From Microbacterium sp. B19 (lineage in GTDB: Bacteria > Actinomycetota > Actinomycetes > Actinomycetales > Microbacteriaceae), in NCBI RefSeq assembly GCF_000333395.1, contig NZ_BADA01000228.1, forward strand, positions 1-41,039: a stretch of 41,039 nucleotides of DNA, given 5' to 3'. Below, in pieces: positions 32,057 to 40,287 of this stretch. Position numbers and translations under genes: made by a program. The first letter of the stretch is position 1; each line of letters starts with the position of its first letter. The notes under the pieces are model-generated. The model ran no database searches. It was not told the origin of the DNA and saw only the letters and a program-made list of their open reading frames with translations.

Positions 32057-32422
32057 ATGCCGATCCTCGCTCTGCTCACCCTGGCCCTCATGGTGTTCGC
32101 GCTGATCGACGCCATCACCCGCCGCGACGACCAGGTGAAGCACCTGCCGAAGTTCGCATGGGTGTTCTTCATTGTGCTGCTGCCGTTGGTCGGGTCGATC
32201 CTGTGGTTCACCATCGGCCGCGAGTGGGAGCAGCGCGGCGAACCGATGTCGTTCGGCGACCCCCGGCGGTGGCAGAAGGATGCGGAACCTGCTCCGGCGC
32301 CGCGCGCCCACGACCGCCGGACGACCGAGCAGCAGATCGCCGACCTCGAGCGCGAGATGTACCTCGCCGACCTCGAGGAGCAGGTGCGCCGCCGTCGCGC
32401 CGAGGGCGACGCCCCGGCCTGA
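32057..32422 (+). CDS. PLDc_N-domain small membrane protein
   Basis: A 121-residue protein with two helices (about residues 1-20 and 37-56) matching the phospholipase D nuclease N-terminal domain: ALIDAITRRDDQVKHLPKFAWVF, then LLPLVGSILWFTIGREW. This domain also occurs alone in many actinobacterial membrane proteins of unknown role. The C-terminal tail is a charged helix, likely coiled coil (TTEQQIADLEREMYLADLEE). A GTG at 32048 could add three residues (MDA); ATG 32057 is chosen. It is convergent with the ABC permease. Confidence 0.83.
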   Translation: MPILALLTLALMVFALIDAITRRDDQVKHLPKFAWVFFIVLLPLVGSILWFTIGREWEQRGEPMSFGDPRRWQKDAEPAPAPRAHDRRTTEQQIADLEREMYLADLEEQVRRRRAEGDAPA

Positions 32423-32476
32423 GCCCGCGGCATCCCGCCCCCGGCGCCCCGCGCCCCGCGCCACCCACCCCGTTGA

Positions 32477-32527
32477 GTGTCCAAGACACGCGGACACCCG
32501 GCGACGCGACCCGCGTGTCTTGGACGC
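32477..32527. repeat. Family C nested palindrome, copy 5
   Basis: 51 bp: GTGTCCAAGACACGCGG and CCGCGTGTCTTGGACGC; the last arm has one change (GGACGC for GGACAC). It is between convergent genes. Confidence 0.85.
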
Positions 32528-32571
32528 TGAACCGGGGCTACGGCACCGCCCCCACCCGGCGCCAGCGGCGG

Positions 32572-32667
32572 GCGGACCGAGGCCCGGCGCGACGGCGAGC
32601 GGACCGGGACCCCGCGCGACGGCGGGCGGACCGGGACCCGGCGCGACGGGCGGACCGAAGCCCGGCT
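32572..32667. repeat. 27-bp tandem direct repeats
   Basis: Units start at 32572, 32599, 32626 and 32650, each near GCGGACCGGGACCC followed by GCGCGACGG. The period is 27, 27 then 24 bp; the last unit is partial. They run up to the stop codon of the ABC permease. Confidence 0.7.
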
Positions 32668-33428
32668 CAGCGCCCGGCGCGGCGGAACAGCGCCACCGCG
32701 ACCATCCACGCGACCGCGAGGATGCCGGCGCACCACGCCAGTGCGATCCACACGCTCGCGCCGACGGGCTGCTGCGCGAGCAGGGCGCGGATGGCATCCA
32801 CGAGGGACGTCACGGGCTGGTTCTCGGCGAACCACCGCACGGGCCCGGGCATGGTGTCGGTGGGCGCGAACGCGGAGCTCACGAACGGCAGGAAGATCAG
32901 CGGGTAGCTGAACGCGCTGGCGCCGTCGATGGTCTTCGCCGCGAGTCCGGCGATCACCGCCACCCACGTGAGGGCGAGCGTGTACGCCATCAGGATGCCG
33001 ATGACCCCCAGCCAGGCACCGACCGACGCGCCCGACCGGAAGCCGACGAGCAGCGCCACCCCGATCACCAGCGCGAGCGACACCGCGTTCGCGAGCAGCG
33101 ACGTGAGGACGTGCCCCCACAGGACGCTGGCCGGCGCGATCGGCATCGACCGCAGCCGGTCGACGATCCCGCCGCGCACGTCGAGGAAGACGCGGTACGC
33201 CGTGTACGCGATCCCGGATGCCACAGTGATCAGCAGGATGCCGGGCAGCAGGAAGTCCACGTACGCGGTGCCGCCGGTGTCGACCGCGCCGCCCAGGACG
33301 AAGACGAACAGCAGCATGATCGCCACCGGCATGATCGCGGTCGTCACGATCGTGTCGGGGCTGCGGAGGATGTGCCGGAGCGACCGTCCGGTGAGGACGG
33401 CAGTGTCGGACAGGGCGTACGTGGTCAT
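32667..33428 (-). CDS. ABC-2 type transporter permease (DrrB-like)
   Basis: A 253-residue membrane subunit with six predicted helices of the ABC-2/DrrB type: LTGRSLRHILRSPDTIVTTAIMPVAIMLLFVFVLG near the N-terminus and the family segment FLDVRGGIVDRLRSMPIA. The start ATG at 33428 overlaps the stop of the ATPase gene (ATGA). With the ATPase it forms a likely exporter of a hydrophobic compound; such pairs often confer drug tolerance. Control by the PadR-type regulator upstream is inferred from gene order. Confidence 0.9.
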   Translation of the reverse strand: MTTYALSDTAVLTGRSLRHILRSPDTIVTTAIMPVAIMLLFVFVLGGAVDTGGTAYVDFLLPGILLITVASGIAYTAYRVFLDVRGGIVDRLRSMPIAPASVLWGHVLTSLLANAVSLALVIGVALLVGFRSGASVGAWLGVIGILMAYTLALTWVAVIAGLAAKTIDGASAFSYPLIFLPFVSSAFAPTDTMPGPVRWFAENQPVTSLVDAIRALLAQQPVGASVWIALAWCAGILAVAWMVAVALFRRAGR

Positions 33429-34213
33429 GATTCCTCCGTGTCGAGCGGGCCGGCAGAGCCGACGATGGCGAGGAAGATCTCCTCGAGGGTGGGCTGCTTC
33501 TCGACGTACTCCACGGTCGTCGGCGGGAACAGCGCGCGGAGCTCCGCGAGGGTGCCCTCGGCGATGATGCGTCCGCCGTGCAGGATCGCGATGCGGTCCG
33601 CGAGGTGCTCCGCTTCGTCGAGGTACTGCGTCGTGAGCAGCACCGTGGTGCCCGACGCGGCGAGCGAGCGCACGGCCTCCCACACCTCGAGGCGGGCCTG
33701 CGGGTCGAGCCCCGTCGTCGGTTCGTCGAGGAAGACCACCGCCGGGTCGCCCACGAGGCTCATCGCGATGTCCAGGCGTCGGCGCATGCCGCCGGAATAC
33801 GTGGATGCCGCTCGGCGCGCGGCATCCGTCAACGAAAACCGCTCGAGCAGCGCGTCGGCCACGCGGGCGGGGTGGGGCAGATGACGCAGGCGGGCGACGA
33901 GCGTGAGGTTCTCGCGACCGGTCAGGACCTCGTCGACGGCGGCGAACTGCCCCGTGAGGCTGATCGCGCCGCGCACGCGGGCGGCCTGGGTCGCGACGTC
34001 GGCTCCGTCGACGACCGCCGTCCCGCCGTCGGCGCGAAGCAGGGTCGACAGGATGCGGACGGCCGTCGTCTTCCCGGCGCCGTTGGAGCCGAGGAGCGCG
34101 ACGATCGTGCCGCGCTCGACGTCGAGGTCGACGCCGGTGAGCACGGGGACGTCGCCGTAGGACTTCGTGAGGTTCCGCACGCGGATGGCGGGACCGGTAT
34201 CGGTGATGGACAT
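33425..34213 (-). CDS. ABC transporter ATP-binding protein (DrrA-like)
   Basis: A 262-residue nucleotide-binding subunit: Walker A GSNGAGKT (42-49), Q-loop near TGQFAAVDE, signature SGGM (140-143), Walker B with DE at 163-164, and an H-loop-equivalent region in TVLLTTQYLDEAEHLAD. The TTQYLDEAE pattern and C-terminal extension are typical of the DrrA daunorubicin-exporter subfamily. The start at 34213 has GAGAGG upstream; a longer frame from 34258 lacks family similarity. It is coupled to the permease by ATGA and lies 91 bp after the DUF1048 gene. Confidence 0.93.
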   Translation of the reverse strand: MSITDTGPAIRVRNLTKSYGDVPVLTGVDLDVERGTIVALLGSNGAGKTTAVRILSTLLRADGGTAVVDGADVATQAARVRGAISLTGQFAAVDEVLTGRENLTLVARLRHLPHPARVADALLERFSLTDAARRAASTYSGGMRRRLDIAMSLVGDPAVVFLDEPTTGLDPQARLEVWEAVRSLAASGTTVLLTTQYLDEAEHLADRIAILHGGRIIAEGTLAELRALFPPTTVEYVEKQPTLEEIFLAIVGSAGPLDTEES

Positions 34214-34235
34214 GGTGTTCCTCTCGTGATGTTCC

Positions 34236-34269
34236 GGCCGGAGGGCGCACGAGGCCATCGCCTCCGGCC
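34236..34269. other. Hairpin between the DUF1048 and ATPase genes
   Basis: GGCCGGAGG (34236-34244) can pair with CCTCCGGCC (34261-34269) around a 16-nt loop, an attenuator- or processing-like stem between two genes of the same transcript. No T-run. Confidence 0.4.
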
Positions 34270-34304
34270 AGCCGGTTCCGGAGGACGCGTGGGAGAGAGG
34301 GCGA

Positions 34305-34664
34305 TCAGCCCTGGGACTCGGCCGCCTCGTCGATCGCGCGGGCGAGGCGGGCGCGCTCGCGTCCGATCCAGCTGCCGTCGCCGTAGTTCGCCATGAACTC
34401 CTCGGCGAAGACGGACGGTTCGGCGCCCGTCACGTCGCGGATCGGCGTGCCTGCTGCGGCGGCCTGTTCGAGCAGGTCGGCGAGGTCGGTCACCATGCGG
34501 ATCAGCGCATCGCTGTCATCCGTCGGACCGAGGTTGAGCACGTAGCGTTCGAGCGCGCGGCCCGCCTGCCGGTAGGGGGCGGGGAGGGCGTCGAGGCGGC
34601 GGCGATACTCCCGCCACTGCTTCTTGGCGCCCAGGTCGCCGATGATCTTCTCGTACCAGGCCAT
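34305..34664 (-). CDS. DUF1048 family protein
   Basis: A 119-residue, mostly helical soluble protein opening MAWYEKIIGDLGAKKQWREYRRRLDALP, with YRQAGRALERYVLNLGP in the middle. DUF1048 proteins are commonly encoded next to PadR-type regulators and DrrAB-like ABC exporters, exactly as here, but have no established function. Its start is a single base past the PadR stop, so the two are translated together. Confidence 0.85.
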   Translation of the reverse strand: MAWYEKIIGDLGAKKQWREYRRRLDALPAPYRQAGRALERYVLNLGPTDDSDALIRMVTDLADLLEQAAAAGTPIRDVTGAEPSVFAEEFMANYGDGSWIGRERARLARAIDEAAESQG

Positions 34665-34665
34665 G

Positions 34666-34995
34666 TCAGTTCCCTTCGTCGCGGAGCTGCTCGAGCCGAT
34701 CGGCGAGCAGACCCCAGGTGGTCCAGAATTCGGCGAGCTGTTCTCGCCCCGTGTCGTTGAGGGTGAAGACCTTGCGCGGCGGCCCCTTCTCGGATGCCAC
34801 CTTCTCGACGTCGACGAGATCCCGCTGCTCGATGCGGACGAGGATCGCGTAGACCGTGCCCTCGGCGAGGTCGGTGAACCCCCGCTCGCGGAGGTCGGCG
34901 GTGATCTCGTATCCGTAGGCCGGGCGCCGCGCGAGGACGGCCAGGACGACGCCCTCGAGCACCCCCTTGAGCATCTCGGTGTCGTGTCTCCCCAT
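34666..34995 (-). CDS. PadR-family transcriptional regulator
   Basis: A 109-residue winged-helix repressor: MLKGVLEGVVLAVLARRPAYGYEI (helix 1-2), then TDLAEGTVYAILVRIEQRDLV (recognition helix) and the wing VASEKGPPRKVFTLNDTGREQL. This is the compact PadR class that controls multidrug ABC exporters (LmrR-like). The start at 34995 has GAGGAG upstream. Two palindromes in its own promoter region (35016-35049) are the likely operator, implying autoregulation of the regulator-DUF1048-exporter operon. Confidence 0.92.
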   Translation of the reverse strand: MGRHDTEMLKGVLEGVVLAVLARRPAYGYEITADLRERGFTDLAEGTVYAILVRIEQRDLVDVEKVASEKGPPRKVFTLNDTGREQLAEFWTTWGLLADRLEQLRDEGN

Positions 34996-35015
34996 GTGGT
35001 ACTCCTCAACGTTGA

Positions 35016-35049
35016 CTACCGGTAGAAAGTAACACTTAGTACCGGTACT
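35016..35049. promoter_or_regulatory. Paired PadR-type operator palindromes
   Basis: CTACCGGTAG (35016-35025) and AGTACCGGTACT (35038-35049) share the TACCGGTA core; their centres are 23 bp apart, about two helical turns. They lie 21-54 bp upstream of the padR-type start, in an AT-richer stretch expected to hold the promoter. Confidence 0.72.
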
Positions 35050-35091
35050 TAGCAAGGGTGAGTAGTGCCTGGCGGCGCCTCCCCCGGCCGC

Positions 35092-35156
35092 GAGACTGCA
35101 ACCGCCTGACAAGTCCCCTGCAGGCCGCGGCGGTTTCGTCAGGTGCGTGCAGTCTC
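35092..35156. repeat. Family F palindrome, fifth (isolated) copy
   Basis: 65 bp, the same arms (GAGACTGCA/TGCAGTCTC) and the same span as the array at 31486-31971, but with a different interior in which CCTGAC pairs with GTCAGG. It is in the divergent gap between the padR-type gene and the kdp genes. Confidence 0.88.
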
Positions 35157-35207
35157 GCGGACTGGAGGCCCCCCTCCGGGGCCCCGCCGCCCGGCCCTCG
35201 ACACCGC

Positions 35208-35224
35208 GTATGCACCCCGTATGC
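35208..35224. promoter_or_regulatory. GTATGC direct repeat upstream of kdp
   Basis: GTATGC occurs at 35208-35213 and 35219-35224, 11 bp apart (one helical turn), in the presumed kdp promoter region. A response-regulator (KdpE) site is possible. The rest of 35157-35360 shows no gene. Confidence 0.25.
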
Positions 35225-35360
35225 GTCCGGGGGCGGGCCGTAGGGAAACCGTTAGGACCGCGGGATTCCGCGGCGCACAGGAGTTGCATCGACACACGTG
35301 CCGCCCCGCGGCACCCGCGCCGCAGCAGTCGCGCGGAAGCTCTGTGAACCTGGAGTCATC

Positions 35361-35585
35361 GTGCTCGATGTCGTCTACCTCGTCGCGATCCTGGCGCTCT
35401 TCGCGCTGGTCGCCCTCATCGCGCAGGGGGTCGAGAAGCTGGGCCCGCAGCCCGGCGCTCCCTCCGCGCGCACCCCCGGCCGCGGCGCCCAGCCGCCCGC
35501 CGCATCCCCCGCCCCGGCGCCCGAGCGCTCCGCGCGCAACGCCTCCCCCACGGCCGCGCCCGAGCGAGGGGGCGACTCCGCATGA
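35361..35585 (+). CDS. Small membrane protein preceding kdpF
   Basis: A 74-residue protein from GTG 35361 (CTGGAG upstream): one membrane helix ([23 protein letters not shown], residues 1-23), then VEKLGPQPG and a Pro/Ala/Arg-rich disordered tail. Its stop overlaps the kdpF start as ATGA, so it belongs to the kdp operon. I do not recognise a named family. The short helix is reminiscent of KdpF-like subunits, suggesting an accessory or a duplicated and extended KdpF, but this is speculative. Confidence 0.65.
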   Translation: MLDVVYLVAILALFALVALIAQGVEKLGPQPGAPSARTPGRGAQPPAASPAPAPERSARNASPTAAPERGGDSA

Positions 35586-35662
35586 GCATCCTCGCCGCCG
35601 TCCTCGCCGTCGCCGCGATCGTCTACCTCGTGATCGCGCTCGTCCGTCCGGAGAAGTTCTGA
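35582..35662 (+). CDS. kdpF: KdpF subunit of the potassium-transporting ATPase
   Basis: A 26-residue single-helix peptide, [20 protein letters not shown] then VRPEKF, the exact size and C-terminal RPEKF ending of KdpF, which stabilises the KdpABC complex in the membrane. It starts inside an ATGA overlap with the preceding small gene, and its stop overlaps the kdpA start (TGATG). Confidence 0.92.
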   Translation: MSILAAVLAVAAIVYLVIALVRPEKF

Positions 35663-37347
35663 TGGATGCCGGAAGCATCTGGTCCATCGTCCTGACCAGC
35701 CTCACGCTCATCGCCGCCCTGGGCGTGGCGTACCGCCCGCTCGGCGACTACATCGCGCGCATCTACACCGGCGAGCGCGACCTCGCCGTGGAGCGGGGCA
35801 CCTACCGCCTCATCGGCGTCGACCCGCGCGGGTCCCAAACCTGGCAGGCCTACCTGCGGTCCGTGCTGCTGTTCTCGGCCGCGGGCGTCGTGTTCGTCTA
35901 CGCGCTCATGCGTCTGCAGCCGCTGCTGCCGTTCTCGCTGGGCCTCGATGCCCCGGGCGAGGCCCTGTCGTTCAACACCGCGGTCTCGTTCGTCACGAAC
36001 ACCAACTGGCAGTCCTACTCGGGCGAGACGACGCTCGGCTACACGGTGCAGTTCGCCGCCCTGACCGTCCAGAACTTCGTGAGCGCCGCCGTCGGCATCG
36101 CGATCGCGGTCGCGCTGGTGCGCGGTTTCGCGTATCGCCGCAGCGGCGTGATCGGCAACTTCTGGGTCGACCTCGTCCGCGGCACGTACCGTCTGCTGCT
36201 GCCGTTCTCGATCGTCGCGGCGGTCGTGCTGCTCGCCGGCGGCGTCATCCAGAACCTGAGCGGATTCACGGATGCCACGACTCTCGCGGGCGCGGCCCAG
36301 TCGATCCCCGGCGGGCCTGTGGCATCCCAGGAGGCGATCAAGCTCCTCGGCACGAACGGCGGCGGGTTCTTCAACGTCAACTCGGCGCACCCGTTCGAGA
36401 ACCCCGCGCCGTGGACGAACCTGTTCGAGATCTTCCTGATGCTCGTGATTCCCTTCTCGCTCCCCCGCGCGTTCGGCCGCATCGTCGGCGACGACCGCCA
36501 GGGCTACACGATCCTCGGCGTCATGGGCGCGATCTTCGCGGCATCCGCCGCTCTGCTCACGTGGGCCGAGCTCGCCGGTGCCGGAACGGCTCCGCAGCTC
36601 GCCGGCGGTGCGATGGAGGGCAAGGAGGTGCGCTTCGGCATCTTCGGCTCGACGCTGTTCGGCACCGCGAGCACCCTGACCTCGACGGGCGCCGTCAACT
36701 CGATGCACGACAGCTACACGGCGCTCGGCGGCATGATGCCGATGATCAATATGATGCTCGGCGAGATCGCGCCGGGCGGCGTCGGCTCGGGACTCTACGG
36801 GATGCTGATCCTCGCCGTGATCGCGGTGTTCGTCGGCGGCCTGCTCATCGGCCGGACGCCCGAGTACCTCGGCAAGAAGATCGGGCCGCGCGAGATCAAG
36901 CTCGCGAGCCTGTACATCCTCGTTACGCCCACACTCGTGCTCGCCGGGACCGCGCTGAGCTTCGGCCTGCCCGGCATCCGGGACGACGTCGAGTCGACCT
37001 CGATCCTGAACCCGGGCGTCCACGGCCTGAGCGAGGTGCTCTACGCCTTCACGTCGGCGGCGAACAACAACGGCTCGGCGTTCGCGGGGCTCACCGCGAA
37101 CACCCCGTGGTTCAACACGGCCCTCGCGGTCGCGATGCTCCTCGGGCGGTTCCTGCCGATCGTGTTCGTGCTGGCCCTGGCGGGTTCTCTCGCGGCGCAG
37201 GATGCCGTTCCGGCCACCGCCGGAACCCTGCCGACGCACCGCCCGCAGTTCGCGGGCCTCCTCGCGGGCGTGGCGGTCATCGTCACGGCCCTCACCTACT
37301 TCCCGGTCCTCACCCTGGGACCCCTCGCCGAAGGACTTACGCGCTGA
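35662..37347 (+). CDS. kdpA: Potassium-transporting ATPase subunit KdpA
   Basis: A 561-residue channel-like subunit of the high-affinity K+ pump. The four selectivity-filter repeats are recognisable: [46 protein letters not shown] and [11 protein letters not shown]. About ten helices, length normal for KdpA. Start (TGATG overlap with kdpF) and stop (TGATG overlap with kdpB) are fixed by coupling. Confidence 0.97.
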   Translation: MDAGSIWSIVLTSLTLIAALGVAYRPLGDYIARIYTGERDLAVERGTYRLIGVDPRGSQTWQAYLRSVLLFSAAGVVFVYALMRLQPLLPFSLGLDAPGEALSFNTAVSFVTNTNWQSYSGETTLGYTVQFAALTVQNFVSAAVGIAIAVALVRGFAYRRSGVIGNFWVDLVRGTYRLLLPFSIVAAVVLLAGGVIQNLSGFTDATTLAGAAQSIPGGPVASQEAIKLLGTNGGGFFNVNSAHPFENPAPWTNLFEIFLMLVIPFSLPRAFGRIVGDDRQGYTILGVMGAIFAASAALLTWAELAGAGTAPQLAGGAMEGKEVRFGIFGSTLFGTASTLTSTGAVNSMHDSYTALGGMMPMINMMLGEIAPGGVGSGLYGMLILAVIAVFVGGLLIGRTPEYLGKKIGPREIKLASLYILVTPTLVLAGTALSFGLPGIRDDVESTSILNPGVHGLSEVLYAFTSAANNNGSAFAGLTANTPWFNTALAVAMLLGRFLPIVFVLALAGSLAAQDAVPATAGTLPTHRPQFAGLLAGVAVIVTALTYFPVLTLGPLAEGLTR

Positions 37348-39497
37348 TGTCCACGCTCACCCACGCCCCGGCTCCCGCCGAGGCCCCGACCCCGGCCGCT
37401 CCGCGCCGCGCGTTCAGCGCCGCGCAGATCGTCGCCGCGCTCCCGGGCGCCGCGAAGAAGCTCAACCCCGCGTCGCAGTGGCGCAACCCCGTGATGTTCC
37501 TCGTGTGGGTGGGGGCGGCCCTCACCACCCTCATCGCGATCACCGAACCGTTCCTCGGCGACGGCGGTGCCGACGAGGCCTCGCTGCCCTTCGGCTTCAC
37601 GTGGGGCATCGCAATCTGGCTGTGGCTCACGGTGTTCTTCGCGAACATCGCGGAGTCGGTCGCCGAGGGTCGCGGCAAGGCGCAGGCCGCGACGCTCCGC
37701 AAGACGCGGACGACGACCACGGCCCGCCGCGTCGTCTCGTACGACGCGAAGGCCGACGCCCTGGCATCCACCGCCCGGATCGAGGAGGTGCCGTCGGGCG
37801 ACCTGCGCGTCGGTGACGTCGTGCTCGTCGAGGCGGGTCAGCTGATCCCGGGCGACGGCGACATCGTCGCGGGCATCGCGACGGTCGACGAGTCGGCGAT
37901 CACGGGCGAGTCCGCCCCGGTCGTCCGCGAGTCCGGCGGCGACCGCAGCGCCGTCACCGGCGGCACGCGCGTGCTCAGCGACCGGATCGTCGTGACGATC
38001 ACGTCGAAGCCCGGCGAGACGTTCGTCGACCGCATGATCGCGCTCGTCGAGGGCGCGTCGCGGCAGCGGACGCCGAACGAGATCGCGCTGAACATCCTGC
38101 TGGCGAGCCTGTCGATCGTGTTCGTCGTCGTGGTCCTGGTGCTGAACCCCATCGCGTCGTACGCGGCGTCGCCGGTGTCGATCCCCGTGCTCGTCGCGCT
38201 GCTCGTGTGTCTGATCCCCACGACGATCGGGGCGCTGCTGAGCGCGATCGGCATCGCGGGCATGGACCGGCTCGTGCAGCGGAATGTCCTGGCGATGTCG
38301 GGCCGCGCCGTCGAGGCCGCGGGCGACGTCACGACGCTGCTGCTCGACAAGACCGGAACGATCACGTACGGCAACCGTCGCGCGTCGGCGTTCGTCCCGA
38401 TGGAGGGCGTCGGCGGGCCGCTTCTGGCGGAGTACGCATCGATGTCGTCGCAGGCCGACCCCACGCCCGAGGGCACCTCGGTCGTCGAGCTCGCCGCCGC
38501 GCAGGGGATCGTCGCCGAGATGCCCCGCGGCGCGGAACCCGTCCCGTTCACGGCCCAGACCCGCATGAGCGGCCTCGACCTCACCGACGGCACGCAGGTC
38601 CGCAAGGGCGCCGCGTCGGCCGTGGTCGCCTGGCTCGCGGCATCCGGATCGCCCGTTCCCGAGACGCTGCGCGCGCAGCTGCAGGAGGAGACGGATGCCA
38701 TCGCCCAGTCCGGCGGCACCCCGCTGGTCGTCGCGACTCTCACGCCCGCGGGCGAGGGGCGCGTGCTCGGCGTCATCCACCTCAAGGACGTCGTGAAGGA
38801 CGGCCTCCGCGAGCGGTTCGGGGAGCTGCGGGCCATGGGCATCCGCACCGTGATGATCACGGGCGACAACCCGCTCACGGCGAAGGCGATCGCCGCCGAG
38901 GCCGGCGTCGACGACTACCTCGCCGAGGCGACGCCCGAGGACAAGCTCGCCCTCATCCGCCGCGAGCAGGAGGGCGGCAACCTCGTCGCGATGACCGGTG
39001 ACGGCACGAACGACGCTCCGGCGCTCGCGCAGGCCGACGTCGGCGTCGCGATGAACACCGGCACGTCGGCCGCGAAGGAGGCCGGCAACATGGTCGACCT
39101 CGACAGCGACCCGACGAAGCTCATCGACATCGTGCGGATCGGCAAGCAGCTGCTCATCACGCGCGGCGCGCTCACGACGTTCTCGCTCGCCAATGACATC
39201 GCGAAGTACTTCGCGATCATCCCGGCGATGTTCATGGGCGTCTTCCCGGGGCTCGCGGTGCTCAACGTCATGCAGCTGTCGTCGCCGGCCTCCGCGGTGC
39301 TCAGCGCGATCATCTTCAACGCGATCGTCATCATCGTGCTCATCCCCCTCGCCCTGCGCGGTGTGAAGTACCGCGCGGCGAGCGCCTCGAGCATCCTCAG
39401 CCGCAACCTGCTCGTGTACGGGCTCGGCGGCATCCTCGTCCCCTTCATCGGCATCAAGCTCATCGACCTCGTCGTGAGCCTGCTCCCGGGATTCTGA
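37347..39497 (+). CDS. kdpB: Potassium-transporting ATPase subunit KdpB
   Basis: A 716-residue P-type ATPase subunit providing energy for K+ uptake. TGES is at 186-189 (actuator domain), phosphorylated D334 in LLLDKTGT, and the hinge segment [20 protein letters not shown] near the C-terminal half. A roughly 35-residue Ala/Pro-rich N-terminal extension precedes the first helix. The start overlaps the kdpA stop. There is no sign of frameshift or missing residues. Confidence 0.97.
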   Translation: MSTLTHAPAPAEAPTPAAPRRAFSAAQIVAALPGAAKKLNPASQWRNPVMFLVWVGAALTTLIAITEPFLGDGGADEASLPFGFTWGIAIWLWLTVFFANIAESVAEGRGKAQAATLRKTRTTTTARRVVSYDAKADALASTARIEEVPSGDLRVGDVVLVEAGQLIPGDGDIVAGIATVDESAITGESAPVVRESGGDRSAVTGGTRVLSDRIVVTITSKPGETFVDRMIALVEGASRQRTPNEIALNILLASLSIVFVVVVLVLNPIASYAASPVSIPVLVALLVCLIPTTIGALLSAIGIAGMDRLVQRNVLAMSGRAVEAAGDVTTLLLDKTGTITYGNRRASAFVPMEGVGGPLLAEYASMSSQADPTPEGTSVVELAAAQGIVAEMPRGAEPVPFTAQTRMSGLDLTDGTQVRKGAASAVVAWLAASGSPVPETLRAQLQEETDAIAQSGGTPLVVATLTPAGEGRVLGVIHLKDVVKDGLRERFGELRAMGIRTVMITGDNPLTAKAIAAEAGVDDYLAEATPEDKLALIRREQEGGNLVAMTGDGTNDAPALAQADVGVAMNTGTSAAKEAGNMVDLDSDPTKLIDIVRIGKQLLITRGALTTFSLANDIAKYFAIIPAMFMGVFPGLAVLNVMQLSSPASAVLSAIIFNAIVIIVLIPLALRGVKYRAASASSILSRNLLVYGLGGILVPFIGIKLIDLVVSLLPGF

Positions 39498-39508
39498 AAG
39501 GCCCCGTC

Positions 39509-40093
39509 ATGCGCACCACCCTGCGTACCGCCGGCGTCGCCGTCCGCGCGATGCTCGTCTTCACCGTGCTCCTCGGCGTCGGCTACATGCTGCTGATCAC
39601 CGGGATCGGCCAGCTCGCCCTCCCGTCCCAGGCCAACGGCTCGCTCGTGCGTTCCGCGGACGGCACGGTCGTCGGTTCGTCGCTGATCGCGCAGTCGTTC
39701 CAGGATGCCGACGGCAACGCGCTGCCGCAGTACTTCCAGTCGCGTCCGTCCGCCGCCTCCTGGGACGCCGCCGCCTCGACCGGATCCAACCTCGGCCCGG
39801 AGAACGCGGATCTCATCGCGTCGATCCAGCAGGGCCGCGCGACGTTCGCGCAGTTGAACGGTTCCGGCGCGGTCCCCGCCGACGCGGTCACCTCGTCGGG
39901 CTCCGGTCTCGACCCGGACATCTCCGTCGCGAACGCGGAACGGCAGGCCGCGCGGATCGCCGAGGCCCGTGGCATCCCGGTCGCCGACGTCGAAGCGCTG
40001 ATCGCGCAGCACACGCTGCCGCGTGATCTGGGGTTCCTCGGCGACCCGCGCGTGAACGTCCTCGAGCTCAATCGCGCGCTGGACGCCCGGTGA
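39509..40093 (+). CDS. kdpC: Potassium-transporting ATPase subunit KdpC
   Basis: A 194-residue subunit with one N-terminal membrane helix (about 13-35) and an extracytoplasmic domain. It is recognised by GSSLIAQSFQDADGNALPQYFQSRPSAA, TGSNLGPENADLI and the C-terminal RGIPVADVEALIAQHT...GDPRVNVLELNRALD. It begins 11 bp after kdpB and completes the KdpFABC pump. Confidence 0.96.
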   Translation: MRTTLRTAGVAVRAMLVFTVLLGVGYMLLITGIGQLALPSQANGSLVRSADGTVVGSSLIAQSFQDADGNALPQYFQSRPSAASWDAAASTGSNLGPENADLIASIQQGRATFAQLNGSGAVPADAVTSSGSGLDPDISVANAERQAARIAEARGIPVADVEALIAQHTLPRDLGFLGDPRVNVLELNRALDAR

Positions 40094-40205
40094 CGCGCGA
40101 GAATCGCTGACATGCGCACGCTTCCCGCCGCCGCCGTCGCCCTCCCCGGGCGGCGGCGGTTCGGCGCGCTCGGCGCCACGGCGCTCGGCGCCGCCCGCAC
40201 ATTGA

Positions 40206-40256
40206 GTGTCCAAGACACGCCGTCGGCCGCGCCCCGCATCGGCGTGTCTTGGACAC
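40206..40256. repeat. Family C nested palindrome, copy 6
   Basis: 51 bp: GTGTCCAAGACACGCCG and GGCGTGTCTTGGACAC, within the 194-bp gap between kdpC and kdpD on the same strand. It could attenuate or separate sensor-kinase expression from the pump genes. Confidence 0.87.
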
Positions 40257-40287
40257 TGAAACACCCGCAGCCACACGGGAGCGCGGC

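Noticed and set aside
29306..32797. Very long minus-strand open frame opposite the permease gene
   Set aside because: It is antisense to a clear membrane protein, Arg/His/Asp-rich without any family similarity, and typical of shadow frames in high-GC DNA. The same reasoning removes the other long antisense frames, for example 1411-3645 and 15346-17598.
3645..40256. All palindromes as intrinsic terminators
   Set aside because: No T-tracts follow the stems, and several lie in divergent promoter gaps (19512-19647, 25182-25233) or inside an ORF (11918-11969). Some between convergent genes may still end transcripts.
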